Below are positions 19,035-27,982 of a stretch of 64,000 bases of DNA, piece by piece. Under the pieces are notes generated by a model. It ran no database searches and was not told the origin of the DNA. It saw only the letters and a program-made list of their open reading frames with translations. The DNA comes from an uncultured Ruminococcus sp. GTDB lineage: Bacteria > Bacillota > Clostridia > Lachnospirales > Lachnospiraceae. The stretch is taken from contig CAJFGR010000006.1 in NCBI GenBank assembly GCA_904377845.1, positions 17,092 through 81,091 of the forward strand, written 5' to 3'. The translations under genes and the position numbers were made by a program. The stretch's first letter is position 1; every line of letters starts with the position of its first letter.

Positions 19035-20135
19035 TTATGCTTCTGTGTAATTCACACCTGTCTCTTTATCAAAGAAGTGCATCTTTGACGGCATGAATAC
19101 GAAGTTGATTCTGTCGCCGATCTGGCTGATTTCATATTTGGATACACGGGCTACGGCCTGAGCACCGCCGAAGTTGAAATACAGGTTGTTCTCATTACCC
19201 ATAACCTCTGTGTCTGTAATGACTGCGTGCTGGGCGTTGTCTTTGTTGAGCTCCATGTTCTGTGCATCCATCTTGATATCCTCGCCACGGATGCCGAGTA
19301 CCATTTCGCCCTGACGTCCGTTCAGTTTCTTCATCATGCCCTCGGACAGTGTCATTGTGCTGCCATCATTGAATTTCACGGTGTCTTTGTCAACTGTCAC
19401 ATTGAAGAAGTTCATCTGCGGGGATCCGATGAATCCTGCTACGAACTGGTTTACCGGGTGATCGTAGAGCTCCATCGGTTTTCCAACCTGCTGGATCACA
19501 CCGTCTTTCATGATAACGATACGGTCAGCCATTGTCATAGCCTCGACCTGATCGTGTGTTACATAGATCGTAGTAGCGCCGATCTGTCTGTGGAGCTTGC
19601 TGATCTCGGTTCTCATGCTGACACGGAGTTTCGCATCAAGGTTTGAGAGAGGCTCATCCATGAGGAACACTTTGGAGTTCTTTACGATCGCACGTCCGAG
19701 TGCTACTCTCTGGCGCTGGCCGCCGGAGAGGTTTTTCGGTTTGCGGTAGCGGTATTCTTCCAGTCCGAGGATTTTGATCGCCCAGTCTACTTTCTGTTTG
19801 ATCTGGTCTGCAGGCATTTTCATATTCTTCAGACCGTATCCGATGTTCTTCTCAACTGTCATATGAGGATAGAGGGCGTAGTTCTGGAATACCATTGAAA
19901 TGCCTCTGTCTCTCGGAGCTACATCGTTTACTTTTTTGCCGTCGATATAGAGCTCGCCGCCTGTGATCTCCTCAAAACCGGCGATCATACGGAGAGTTGT
20001 CGATTTTCCGCAGCCGGACGGGCCGACAAATGCGATGAATTCTTTTTCCTCTATATTAAGAGTGAAGTTGTCTACTGTATTCTTATTTGATCCGGGATAC
20101 ATTTTACATACATTTTTAAATTCTATAAAACTCAT
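19035..20135 (-). CDS. msmK: sugar ABC importer ATP-binding protein (MsmK/UgpC type)
   Basis: 366 residues. Walker A is GPSGCGKST, signature LSGGQRQR, Walker B VFLMDEPLSNLD, then a C-terminal OB-fold regulatory domain (from about 240) typical of MalK/MsmK. ATG 20135 is preferred over 20171 because AGGAAGG lies 8 bases upstream and because it begins at the conserved MSFIEFKNV. It follows the permease gene by 4 bases and ends the operon. Such ATPases can be shared among several sugar importers, which matters because the binding protein of this operon is broken. Confidence 0.93.
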   Translation of the reverse strand: MSFIEFKNVCKMYPGSNKNTVDNFTLNIEEKEFIAFVGPSGCGKSTTLRMIAGFEEITGGELYIDGKKVNDVAPRDRGISMVFQNYALYPHMTVEKNIGYGLKNMKMPADQIKQKVDWAIKILGLEEYRYRKPKNLSGGQRQRVALGRAIVKNSKVFLMDEPLSNLDAKLRVSMRTEISKLHRQIGATTIYVTHDQVEAMTMADRIVIMKDGVIQQVGKPMELYDHPVNQFVAGFIGSPQMNFFNVTVDKDTVKFNDGSTMTLSEGMMKKLNGRQGEMVLGIRGEDIKMDAQNMELNKDNAQHAVITDTEVMGNENNLYFNFGGAQAVARVSKYEISQIGDRINFVFMPSKMHFFDKETGVNYTEA

Positions 20136-20139
20136 TTCC

Positions 20140-20991
20140 TTATCCTTCCTTTGAACCTGTTGATGTAACACCTTCTACAATCTGTTTTGAGAACAGGGAG
20201 TAGATGATGATGACTGGTATTGTGATCAGGGTAATAACTGCAAGCGTCTGCCCCATTGTTGTATTCTCATTGGATGTAATAGAGTTCAAACCGATCTGAG
20301 CGGTCAGCAGGTCGCTTGATGTAAATACCAGTGACGGCCAGAGGTAATCGTTCCATACATTCAGGAAAGTGAATACGCTGACGGTTGCAACAACTGTTTT
20401 TGACATTGGCAGAACCATGGTGAAGAAGTATTTCACCGGGCCGCAGTAGTCAAGCTGTGCTGCCTCGTATACATCGTCCGGCAGGCTGACGAATACCTGA
20501 CGGAACAGGAAGATGTTGAACGGGTTTACGATCAGCGGCAGTATATAACCGACGATCGTGTTCAGGAGACCGGCTTTCGCGATGATCAGGAAATGGATCG
20601 TGATGACCGTCTCTGTCGGTACGATCAGGAGCATGATGATGATCATGAGCCACTGATCGCGGAACGGGAAATTGATCTTGGCAAGAGCATATCCGGCAAG
20701 GCCGTTTACGATAATGCTCAGGACGATCAGGATCGCCGCGTATAAAAGTGTGTTACCCATATATCTCAGGAAACTTGTATTCGTGATGATGGAAACATAG
20801 TTGTCAAAGAAGTTTCCGTTTAATGCCGGCGGGATAAACGCCGCAATGGAATTCATGTCCGCTGTGATCGCTGCATCCGTTTTAAAGGAGTTTGCAAGCA
20901 TCCAGATGACCGGGAACAGGAAGAAGATCGAGAGCACCAGCAGGACAGCTACAAGGATCCAGTTAATTCGCTTTTGCTTTTTTGTTACCAT
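20140..20991 (-). CDS. msmG: sugar ABC importer permease (MsmG/MalG type)
   Basis: 283 residues, six membrane segments, with the EAAQLDYCGPVKYFFTMVLP coupling loop (EAA-type motif) that docks on the ATPase. The start region (VTKKQKRINWILVAVLL) is typical of the second permease in these operons. Its start overlaps the end of the upstream permease by 29 bases. Confidence 0.93.
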   Translation of the reverse strand: MVTKKQKRINWILVAVLLVLSIFFLFPVIWMLANSFKTDAAITADMNSIAAFIPPALNGNFFDNYVSIITNTSFLRYMGNTLLYAAILIVLSIIVNGLAGYALAKINFPFRDQWLMIIIMLLIVPTETVITIHFLIIAKAGLLNTIVGYILPLIVNPFNIFLFRQVFVSLPDDVYEAAQLDYCGPVKYFFTMVLPMSKTVVATVSVFTFLNVWNDYLWPSLVFTSSDLLTAQIGLNSITSNENTTMGQTLAVITLITIPVIIIYSLFSKQIVEGVTSTGSKEG

Positions 20992-21862
20992 GTTTTCTCT
21001 CCTCCTTGTCCTTAGTCAGTACATTCTGGATGATCGTCAGGATGACGACGAATACGGTAAATACGATTGCCATTGTGGATGCAAGACCCATCTCCCAGTT
21101 GACTGTACCGGTTTCATAAATGTCGTACACAAGTGTGTAAGTTGAATGATCAGGACCTCCGCCTGTCATAACCATCGGCTGTACCAGCATACGGAACGCG
21201 CCGATCGTGACTGTGATAAATACGAAGATACACAGCGGTTTCAGTTCCGGGAGTGTGATATCTTTGAATTTCTGCCAGCCGCTTGCGTGGTCCATCTCAG
21301 CCGCCTCATAGAGTGCGGGATTGATGTTCTGCAGACCGCCAAGAAAGATGATCATCTGGTAGCCGACACCCTGCCATACACTCATGATCGCGATGGAGGG
21401 AAGTGCCTGATCGGCACTGTGGATAAACGGCTGCGGGTCGATACCGAAGTTCCCGAGCAGCGTATTTAAAATACCTTCCGGGCTGTAGATCTGCATCCAC
21501 AGTGTGGATACAACAGCCAGAGACATAACTACAGGTACGAAAAACGCTACTTTAAAATATTTCTTGCAGTGCGCCGCTTTGTTGATCGCCAGCGCCAGTA
21601 CCAGTGCTCCGATACACTGAAGCGGTACAATTATGATAACAAATTTTACGGTGTTTAAAAATGACTGTACAAAAAGGTCGTCTTTAAAAATATTTATGTA
21701 GTTTTCCAGTTCCACAAAATGCGTCAGCTCAGGATTCAGTGCGAAGTAATCGGTAAAACTGAATCCGAGTGTAAGCAGCATCGGCAGGAATAAAAACAGT
21801 GTCAGCAGTACAAGTGCAGGCCCGAAAAACGCCATTCCTAAGATTGAATTCTTTTTCTTCAT
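20963..21862 (-). CDS. msmF: sugar ABC importer permease (MsmF/MalF type)
   Basis: 299 residues, six membrane segments; EAA loop EAAEMDHASGWQKFKDITLP. The start follows the remnant stop of the binding-protein gene (21867) by only 4 bases. Family: CUT1 carbohydrate importers for oligosaccharides. It looks intact although the binding-protein gene upstream in the operon is damaged. Confidence 0.93.
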   Translation of the reverse strand: MKKKNSILGMAFFGPALVLLTLFLFLPMLLTLGFSFTDYFALNPELTHFVELENYINIFKDDLFVQSFLNTVKFVIIIVPLQCIGALVLALAINKAAHCKKYFKVAFFVPVVMSLAVVSTLWMQIYSPEGILNTLLGNFGIDPQPFIHSADQALPSIAIMSVWQGVGYQMIIFLGGLQNINPALYEAAEMDHASGWQKFKDITLPELKPLCIFVFITVTIGAFRMLVQPMVMTGGGPDHSTYTLVYDIYETGTVNWEMGLASTMAIVFTVFVVILTIIQNVLTKDKEERKHGNKKAKAN

Positions 21863-21866
21863 ATTT

Positions 21867-23065
21867 TTATTCCCTCGTATAACGTTCCAATTTCTGATCT
21901 ATTCGTTCCACAGCTTTGTCAAGCTCCTGATCCACATCCTTTCCACTCAGAGCCACGCTTTCCAATACCTCTTGGAAGCTGGTGCTCACTTGCGGATATA
22001 CCGGAGTCTTCGGACGGGGATGCCCGTAAGTACTCAGCTGATTGTAGAGAGCGCTGTAGCACCTTCGATATCCTTTGTTTCAGAGGATGCGGCAAATGCC
22101 CATGAGCCGGTCGGCGTATATGTTTCGCCATCCCAGTTATCGCTGACGATATAAGGAGCGACTCCGAGATTGATGTCGGGATAGCTTGTGTATATCGTAT
22201 TGACTTCCCATGCTCCGTCGAATTTGAAAGCAGCCCGTCCGCTCTCAAAGAGATTATCAATAGGAGCCTGAGACATATAGCCGTTTTCCACGATGGTCCG
22301 GAAATATTCCATAGCTGCTTTTGTCTGATCCGAATTGAAATAACCGTCCACGGTCAGTCCGTCATCGCTGACAAGCTCGCCGCCGCCGGACCATACAAAC
22401 GGAGCGTAGTAGTAGATACTTGTCTCGCCCACCGGGAATGTCATGTCAAGCGGGTAACCGCCTTTCTCATCCATGATCGGTTTGAGCTCCTCGAGAATAT
22501 CAAGAAATTCTGACCATGTCCACGGATGGTCTGCATCCGGAATCTCGATTCCGGCTTCCTCGATGATGTCTTTATTATAGTAGAATCCCACTCTGGACTC
22601 CATGACACCGAGGGCATAAAGATCGTCGTTAACCGTTCCCTGCTCGATGATCGAGGGAAGATATTCGCTTTCTTCTTCCTCTGTCAGATCAGCCAGAGGC
22701 TGGATGATACCGTTGGCTGCGTATGCGGATATGTTCGGTCCGTCTACTGTAAGCACGTCCGGCAGTCCGCCTGCCATGACGGAAGCATTTACTTTATCAG
22801 AGTAACCGCCGCCGCTGTCATTTCTCGGCACGAACTCAATGTCTGCAAAATACTGTCCGTCATAAGCCTCATTAAAAGTTTCTACCGATTCTTTGTAAGC
22901 CTGACCCTCCTCAGTGTCCTCGATTGAGTGAACCCATATGGAGAGGTACTCTTCGCCCTCGTCATATCCTGCGATATCTCCCGGCTCAGGATCTTTCTGG
23001 TGACAGCCGGATAGACAGGCCGCAGCGAAGAGTGTGACCGTCAGGTACAGCAATCGTCTTTTCAT
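21867..23065 (-). pseudogene. msmE: sugar ABC importer substrate-binding lipoprotein, internal deletion plus frameshift
   Basis: The gene starts normally: GGAGGAG before the ATG, signal peptide and lipobox LSGC (MKRRLLYLTVTLF to CHQKD), and about 335 residues of extracellular solute-binding fold up to DIEGATA. The frame then stops at 22034. Reading on in another frame gives the expected C-terminus, LYNQLSTYGHPRPKTPVYP, then VSTSFQEVLESVAL and a final helix, ending TAA at 21867-21869. The segment normally between these parts (my estimate 50-70 residues) is absent. So a deletion near 22040-22055 removed internal sequence and shifted the frame. A working sugar receptor is unlikely. Confidence 0.85.
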
Positions 23066-23102
23066 TCCATCTCCTCCTTTTTATTGATGAATGTTTATAT
23101 GA

Positions 23103-23134
23103 AACCGTTGCGTTACCGGTTAAGTAACCGGTTA
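23103..23134. promoter_or_regulatory. tandem LacI-type operators
   Basis: Three 10-base motifs with central CG lie in a row: AACCGTTGCG (23103-23112), TTACCGGTTA (23113-23122) and TAACCGGTTA (23125-23134). The last two form a perfect inverted repeat ACCGGTTA-AG-TAACCGGT. A fourth copy, GAACGGTTAC, lies at 23186-23195. They fill the divergent space between the importer operon and the lacI-type gene and are the likely binding sites of that regulator. Confidence 0.75.
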
Positions 23135-23138
23135 TTTA

Positions 23139-23168
23139 TTGATTTTTTGATTCATATTCTGATATACT
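23139..23168 (+). promoter_or_regulatory. promoter of the LacI-family gene
   Basis: TTGATT (23139-23144), 18-base spacer, TATACT (23163-23168). It lies between operator copies, so the regulator probably controls its own gene and the GH32 gene behind it. Confidence 0.65.
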
Positions 23169-23239
23169 GTAATCATTCAGAGATAGAACGGTTACCTGAA
23201 AAACCACAGTTCTGTCCATAATATGTGAGGCGTAACAAT

Positions 23240-24265
23240 ATGAAAACAAAGAAAGTAACATTTGCAGATATTGCAAAGTATACCGGATTTTCCAAAACAA
23301 CGATCTCCAGATATTTTAACGATCCGGATTCGCTGACTTTGGAGAACCAACAGAAGATTGCCGATGCGCTGGACGCACTTGATTACAAGGAAAATAAGGT
23401 GGGAAGGATCCTTGCCAGCGGCAGAACAGAGTTTATAGGACTTATTATTCCGAACCTTTATATGCACTATTATTCAGAGATGTTGAACCAGATTCTTGCT
23501 ACTTATGAAACTTATGGATATAAATTCCTTGTTTTTGCGGGAAATGAAAAGGCGGATGTTGAGAGAAAATATATTGAAGAGCTGATGGCTTACAATATAG
23601 AAGGAATGATCGTATTAAGTCCGACAATCCCCTCTGAGGAGCTTGCATCCTATAATGTGCCGGTGGTAGGAATCGAGAGAGAAGACAGGTACATATCCAG
23701 CGTCAATACAGACAATTATATGGGAGGTGTGCAGGCGGCCAGTCTTCTGAGAAAGAGTGACTGTGATATCCTGATCCATGTAAACGGTAATATTCCGGAC
23801 ACATCTCCGGCTTCAGGACGTATCAAAGGCTTTGTAGATGTCTGCGAGGAATACAATGTTCCATATGAACTGATCCTGACACATCTGGGAAACACATTTG
23901 AAAAAAACAGAAATAAAATAGAAGAAATTGTGGCGCTTCTTGAGAAAAAGTATCCGGACAAGAAGAAAGGAATTTTTATGCCCAATGATACCCATGCCAA
24001 TGTACTGCTGAATTACCTGTTCCAGAAATATGGAAAGCTTCCGGAAACATATCAGATTATCGGTTTCGATAATTCTCCGATTTCCAGAGAAGCTGTTATT
24101 CCGACGAGCACAGTGGGACAGCAGATTTCTCTGATTGCAAATGAAGCAATGAAAATACTGTCGGATCAGATGGAGGAGCGGAAAAAAAGAAGACCTGCTC
24201 CCTTAAAGGAACCGGTACATAAGATCATTCCGCCGATTCTGATCCGCAGGGAAACTACGGCGTAA
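23240..24265 (+). CDS. msmR: LacI-family transcriptional regulator of the oligosaccharide locus
   Basis: 341 residues. The N-terminal helix-turn-helix is VTFADIAKYTGFSKTTISRY with hinge region to about 60, followed by a periplasmic-binding-like sensor domain (about 65-335). ATG 23240 is chosen over GTG 23225 because GAGG sits 9 bases upstream. It is divergent from the ABC importer and upstream of a GH32 gene, the layout of fructo-oligosaccharide (msm) loci, so it probably represses both until a sugar is bound. Confidence 0.88.
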   Translation: MKTKKVTFADIAKYTGFSKTTISRYFNDPDSLTLENQQKIADALDALDYKENKVGRILASGRTEFIGLIIPNLYMHYYSEMLNQILATYETYGYKFLVFAGNEKADVERKYIEELMAYNIEGMIVLSPTIPSEELASYNVPVVGIEREDRYISSVNTDNYMGGVQAASLLRKSDCDILIHVNGNIPDTSPASGRIKGFVDVCEEYNVPYELILTHLGNTFEKNRNKIEEIVALLEKKYPDKKKGIFMPNDTHANVLLNYLFQKYGKLPETYQIIGFDNSPISREAVIPTSTVGQQISLIANEAMKILSDQMEERKKRRPAPLKEPVHKIIPPILIRRETTA

Positions 24266-24345
24266 GCAAAACTTCCGGAGTAATCCGGTTCAATTTAATA
24301 TGTTTTAAATATATAAAGAAAATATACAAAAAGGAGACCAGACGC

Positions 24346-25836
24346 ATGAGCCAGATTTTACGTGATGCAAGAAGATATGAAGAAGCGAGAGAAAGACAGA
24401 TAAAGGATGAGCCGAGACCGGCGTTTCATCTGTCGACCCGGGTGGGGTGGCTGAACGATCCGAACGGATTTTCTTATTATAATGGAGAATATCATCTGTT
24501 CTATCAGTATCATCCTTATAATTCCCACTGGGGACCGATGCACTGGGGACACGCGGTGAGCAGTGACCTGCTTCACTGGAAATATCTGCCGGCAGCACTT
24601 GCTCCGGATACAGATTATGACAGGGACGGCTGTTTCTCAGGCAGCGCTGTCAGTCTGGATGACGGCAGGCAGATGCTGATGTACACCGGAGTAGTCAAGG
24701 AGACCCAGCCGGACGGAAGTACAAGAGAAGTGCAGAGACAGTGTATTGCCATAGGAGACGGGACAGATTATATGAAATATTCAGGAAATCCGGTTCTTGA
24801 TGAAAATGATCTCCCTGAAGGAGGAAGCCGGTTTGATTTCCGAGATCCGAAGATCTGGCGGACGCCCGACGGCACATTCCGCTGTGTGGCAGGAAACTGT
24901 ACGCCGGACAAAGATGGAAGGATCCTTCTTTTCAGCAGTGAGGACGGTCTGAAGTGGAAGTTTGAAAAAACACTGATCAGCAATAACGGACGTTTCGGAC
25001 GGATGTGGGAATGCCCGGATTTTTTTGAACTGGACGGCAAACAGGTTCTTCTTGTCAGCCCGCAGGATATGCTTCCGCAGGGGTTTGAATACCATAATGG
25101 AAATGGAACCGTATGCATTATAGGAAATTACGATAACGAGACAGATACATTCATTGAAGAGAATAATCAGGCGATTGATTACGGAATCGACTTTTATGCT
25201 CCGCAGACCGTGGTGGCGCCGGACGGACGGCGGATTATGATCGGTTGGATGCAGAACTGGGATACCTGTAATCTGCATTCCCCGGAGCGCCCGTGGTTCG
25301 GGCAGATGAGCCTGCCAAGAGAACTTTCCGTGAAAAATGGACGCCTGATCCAGAAGCCGGTCCGTGAACTTGAGCAGATGCGGACCAATAAGGTGAGTTA
25401 TGAAAATGTGGAGGTGTCTGATGTGATCCGGCTTGATGGTATGAAAGGACGCCGGATCGATATGGAACTGACGCTTCGCCCGGCAGAAGGAGAAGAGATG
25501 TACCGCAAGTTCGCCGTACGTTTTGCCCAGAATGATACCTGCCATACGGCTGTCAGCTTCCGTCCCCACGAATCCATCCTGAAAGTTGACCGGAAGTTTT
25601 CAGGCTCCAGAAGAGCGATCATTCATCAGCGCAGAAGTCGGGTCAACAGCGAAAACGGCAGGATTACAATGCGCATCATACTGGATAATTTCAGTGTTGA
25701 GATATTTGTAAACGACGGGGAACAGGTTCTCTCGGCGACACTGTATACAGACCTTTCCGCAGATGGAATTTCTTTCTACGCAGATGGAAAAGCATTGATC
25801 GATGTTGTGAAATATGATCTTGCATTCGAATCATAA
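24346..25836 (+). CDS. GH32 beta-fructofuranosidase (sucrose / fructo-oligosaccharide hydrolase)
   Basis: 496 residues, cytosolic. Nucleophile Asp38 in WLNDPNGF; FYQYHP and HWGPMHWGHA; FRDPKI and WECPDFF (acid/base Glu); C-terminal beta-sandwich. This is the standard ScrB/BfrA architecture, fuller than the first GH32 in the window. AAAGGAG lies well placed before the ATG. It follows the LacI gene by 80 bases and ends at a strong terminator. By analogy with msm/bfrA loci it would cut sucrose or short fructans imported by the ABC system. Confidence 0.92.
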   Translation: MSQILRDARRYEEARERQIKDEPRPAFHLSTRVGWLNDPNGFSYYNGEYHLFYQYHPYNSHWGPMHWGHAVSSDLLHWKYLPAALAPDTDYDRDGCFSGSAVSLDDGRQMLMYTGVVKETQPDGSTREVQRQCIAIGDGTDYMKYSGNPVLDENDLPEGGSRFDFRDPKIWRTPDGTFRCVAGNCTPDKDGRILLFSSEDGLKWKFEKTLISNNGRFGRMWECPDFFELDGKQVLLVSPQDMLPQGFEYHNGNGTVCIIGNYDNETDTFIEENNQAIDYGIDFYAPQTVVAPDGRRIMIGWMQNWDTCNLHSPERPWFGQMSLPRELSVKNGRLIQKPVRELEQMRTNKVSYENVEVSDVIRLDGMKGRRIDMELTLRPAEGEEMYRKFAVRFAQNDTCHTAVSFRPHESILKVDRKFSGSRRAIIHQRRSRVNSENGRITMRIILDNFSVEIFVNDGEQVLSATLYTDLSADGISFYADGKALIDVVKYDLAFES

Positions 25837-25871
25837 TAGTGTGAGTTTTATGGTATAGAACAGTTTTTTAC

Positions 25872-25910
25872 AGAGCAGAGTATCTATGAGAGGTATTCTG
25901 CTCTTTTATT
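25872..25910 (+). terminator. rho-independent terminator after the GH32 gene
   Basis: AGAGCAGAGTATC pairs with GGTATTCTGCTCT, followed by TTTTATT. Confidence 0.85.
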
Positions 25911-25941
25911 AACAATTTTTTAACAATGATTTCGAAAAATA

Positions 25942-25970
25942 TTGCCGAAAATCGCCCGTTCCGTTATAAT
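25942..25970 (+). promoter_or_regulatory. promoter of the 5-oxoprolinase cluster
   Basis: TTGCCG (25942-25947), 17-base spacer, TATAAT (25965-25970), 36 bases before the transporter ATG. Confidence 0.75.
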
Positions 25971-26006
25971 TTAACCATTAGTCTTAATATGAAAGGATGA
26001 GAAATT

Positions 26007-27227
26007 ATGGAAAAGACAAACAAAAAAAGCCTCAGCGTCCTGATCGGCGCTGCCTTTCTGATGGCAACTTCTGCCATCGGACCCGGATTCCTCACCCAGA
26101 CGGGAACATTTACAGGGAGCCTGAAAGCGAGTTTCGGATTCGTAATTCTGATCTCGGTCATACTTTCGGCAATTGTCCAGCTCAATGTGTGGCGCGTGCT
26201 CTGCGTCTCAGGCATGAGAGGACAGGACGTGGCGAACAAGGTGCTCCCCGGACTCGGCTATGTGGTAGCGTTTCTGGTTGTTGCAGGCGGACTTGTATTC
26301 AATATCGGTAACGTAGGCGGAGGAGCCCTTGGATTTAACACTCTGCTTGGCATACCGGAGAAAGTCGGCTGCTTTATCGCAGGCGGCGTTGCGATCGTGA
26401 TCTTCCTGATGAAAAACGCGCTGAATGCCATGGATACACTGACAAAGATCCTCGGCGGCATCATGATCGTCGTGATCTTCGTTGTGATCGTTATCGTTCA
26501 GCCGCCGCTTGGGATGGCGCTCAAAGAGACCGTCATGCCGACGGCTCCTATGGATGACCTCGGAACGGCTATTTTGACGCTCCTTGGCGGTACGGTCGGA
26601 GGATATATCACATTTTCCGGCGCTCACCGTCTGATCGACGCGGGAATCACAAAGAAAGAGAATCTCAAAGAGATCAACAAGAGTTCTGTCATGGGAATCG
26701 GCATCGCCACCATCGTGCGCGTGTTCCTGTTCCTTGCGATTCTTGGCGTCGTAGTTGCGACAGCTACATCACCGGCGCATACGCTTGATCCGGATAATCC
26801 GGCGGCAGACGCGTTCCGCATCGGTGCAGGCGAGATCGGATACCGCTTCTTCGGACTGGTTCTGCTCTGCGCGGCGATCACGTCGATCGTGGGCTGCGCG
26901 TATACTTCCGTGTCTTTCTTAAAGACATTCCACAAGAATATTGCAAAGCATGAAAATGCGATCATTGTAGCGTTTATCGCGCTGAGCACAGTCATTATGG
27001 CAGTCCTCGGAACACCGGCAGTCCTGCTCGTCCTTGCAGGCGCGGTGAACGGTCTGATCCTGCCCATCACGCTCGGTGTGTGTCTGATCGCCTCCAAGAA
27101 GAAATCAATCATGGGCGAAGACTATAAGCACCCGACATGGCTTCTGATCTGCGGTATCGTGGTCGTGATCGTATCCGCATACCTCGGGATCACGACGTTT
27201 GGATCGAACTTAAGCCAGCTTCTCTGA
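26007..27227 (+). CDS. NRAMP-related transporter of the 5-oxoprolinase cluster (YcsG-like)
   Basis: 406 residues, about eleven membrane helices, NRAMP/LeuT fold by sequence (SAIGPGFLTQTG in helix 1). Annotation pipelines call such proteins divalent metal transporters. Yet the metal-binding motifs are missing: where NRAMPs have DPGN this reads FTGS, and where helix 6 has MPH it reads GAH. Together with its place as first gene of a pxp cluster (as ycsG in Bacillus subtilis), uptake of 5-oxoproline or another organic solute is as likely as metal transport. AAAGGA precedes the ATG. Confidence 0.8.
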   Translation: MEKTNKKSLSVLIGAAFLMATSAIGPGFLTQTGTFTGSLKASFGFVILISVILSAIVQLNVWRVLCVSGMRGQDVANKVLPGLGYVVAFLVVAGGLVFNIGNVGGGALGFNTLLGIPEKVGCFIAGGVAIVIFLMKNALNAMDTLTKILGGIMIVVIFVVIVIVQPPLGMALKETVMPTAPMDDLGTAILTLLGGTVGGYITFSGAHRLIDAGITKKENLKEINKSSVMGIGIATIVRVFLFLAILGVVVATATSPAHTLDPDNPAADAFRIGAGEIGYRFFGLVLLCAAITSIVGCAYTSVSFLKTFHKNIAKHENAIIVAFIALSTVIMAVLGTPAVLLVLAGAVNGLILPITLGVCLIASKKKSIMGEDYKHPTWLLICGIVVVIVSAYLGITTFGSNLSQLL

Positions 27228-27250
27228 TATAGAAAGGCGGGAGATTTAAA

Positions 27251-27979
27251 ATGAATGAAATCAAAATCTGTACTGCCGGGGATTCCTCTCTCCTGATCGA
27301 ATTCGGTCAGGAGATCTCCCCGGAGATCAACGCGCAGATCACGGCGCTGGTACGCATGATCAGGGCGCAGCATATCGAGGGTGTCACGGATATGATCCCC
27401 GCTTTCGCATCTCTGCTGATCAATTACGATCCCAGAGTGGTAAGCTATGCCGGCCTTCGCGCGCGCATGGAGAAGCTTCTGAAACTGGAGATCAGCGGGG
27501 AGGCTTCGGAATCAAGGATCTTTGAGATCCCGGTGTGCTACGGTGGAGAGTACGGCCCGGATCTTCAGAATATTGCAGATCACGCGGGACTGACTCCGGA
27601 AGAAGTGATCAAGATCCACAGCTCGGAAGACTATCTGATCTATATGCTCGGATTCCTTCCGGGATTCTCCTATCTGGGAGGTCTGGACGAGCGTATCCAC
27701 ACACCGAGGCTTGCCAACCCGAGGATCCGCATCCCGGCGGGAAGCGTCGGGATCGGAGGCTCCCAGACCGGCATTTATCCGCTGGATTCCCCGGGAGGAT
27801 GGCAGCTTCTCGGCATGACGCCGGTGAAGACTTATGATCCGGGAAGAGAAGTACCGATCCTTTTTGAAGCGGGAGACTATATACGGTTCGTTCCTGTATC
27901 TGAGGAGGAATATCTGGAAATAAAGAGACAGGTGGATGAGGGCACATACCAGTGTACGATCCATCAGAAAGGGGTGTAA
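27251..27979 (+). CDS. pxpB: 5-oxoprolinase subunit PxpB (KipI-like)
   Basis: 242 residues with the family core YMLGFLPGFSYLGGLDERI and the proline/glycine-rich RIPAGSVGIGGSQTGIYPL. PxpB with PxpC and PxpA hydrolyses 5-oxo-L-proline to glutamate using ATP. The same fold (AHS1) forms half of the carboxyltransferase region in urea carboxylase. It lies 23 bases after the transporter gene and 3 bases before pxpC. Confidence 0.93.
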   Translation: MNEIKICTAGDSSLLIEFGQEISPEINAQITALVRMIRAQHIEGVTDMIPAFASLLINYDPRVVSYAGLRARMEKLLKLEISGEASESRIFEIPVCYGGEYGPDLQNIADHAGLTPEEVIKIHSSEDYLIYMLGFLPGFSYLGGLDERIHTPRLANPRIRIPAGSVGIGGSQTGIYPLDSPGGWQLLGMTPVKTYDPGREVPILFEAGDYIRFVPVSEEEYLEIKRQVDEGTYQCTIHQKGV

Positions 27980-27982
27980 TCG

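Noticed and set aside
21919-22260. 113-residue minus-strand frame over the break in the sugar-binding protein gene
   Set aside because: It is a third frame unlike either the N-terminal part or the true C-terminal remnant, has no family resemblance and no ribosome site.
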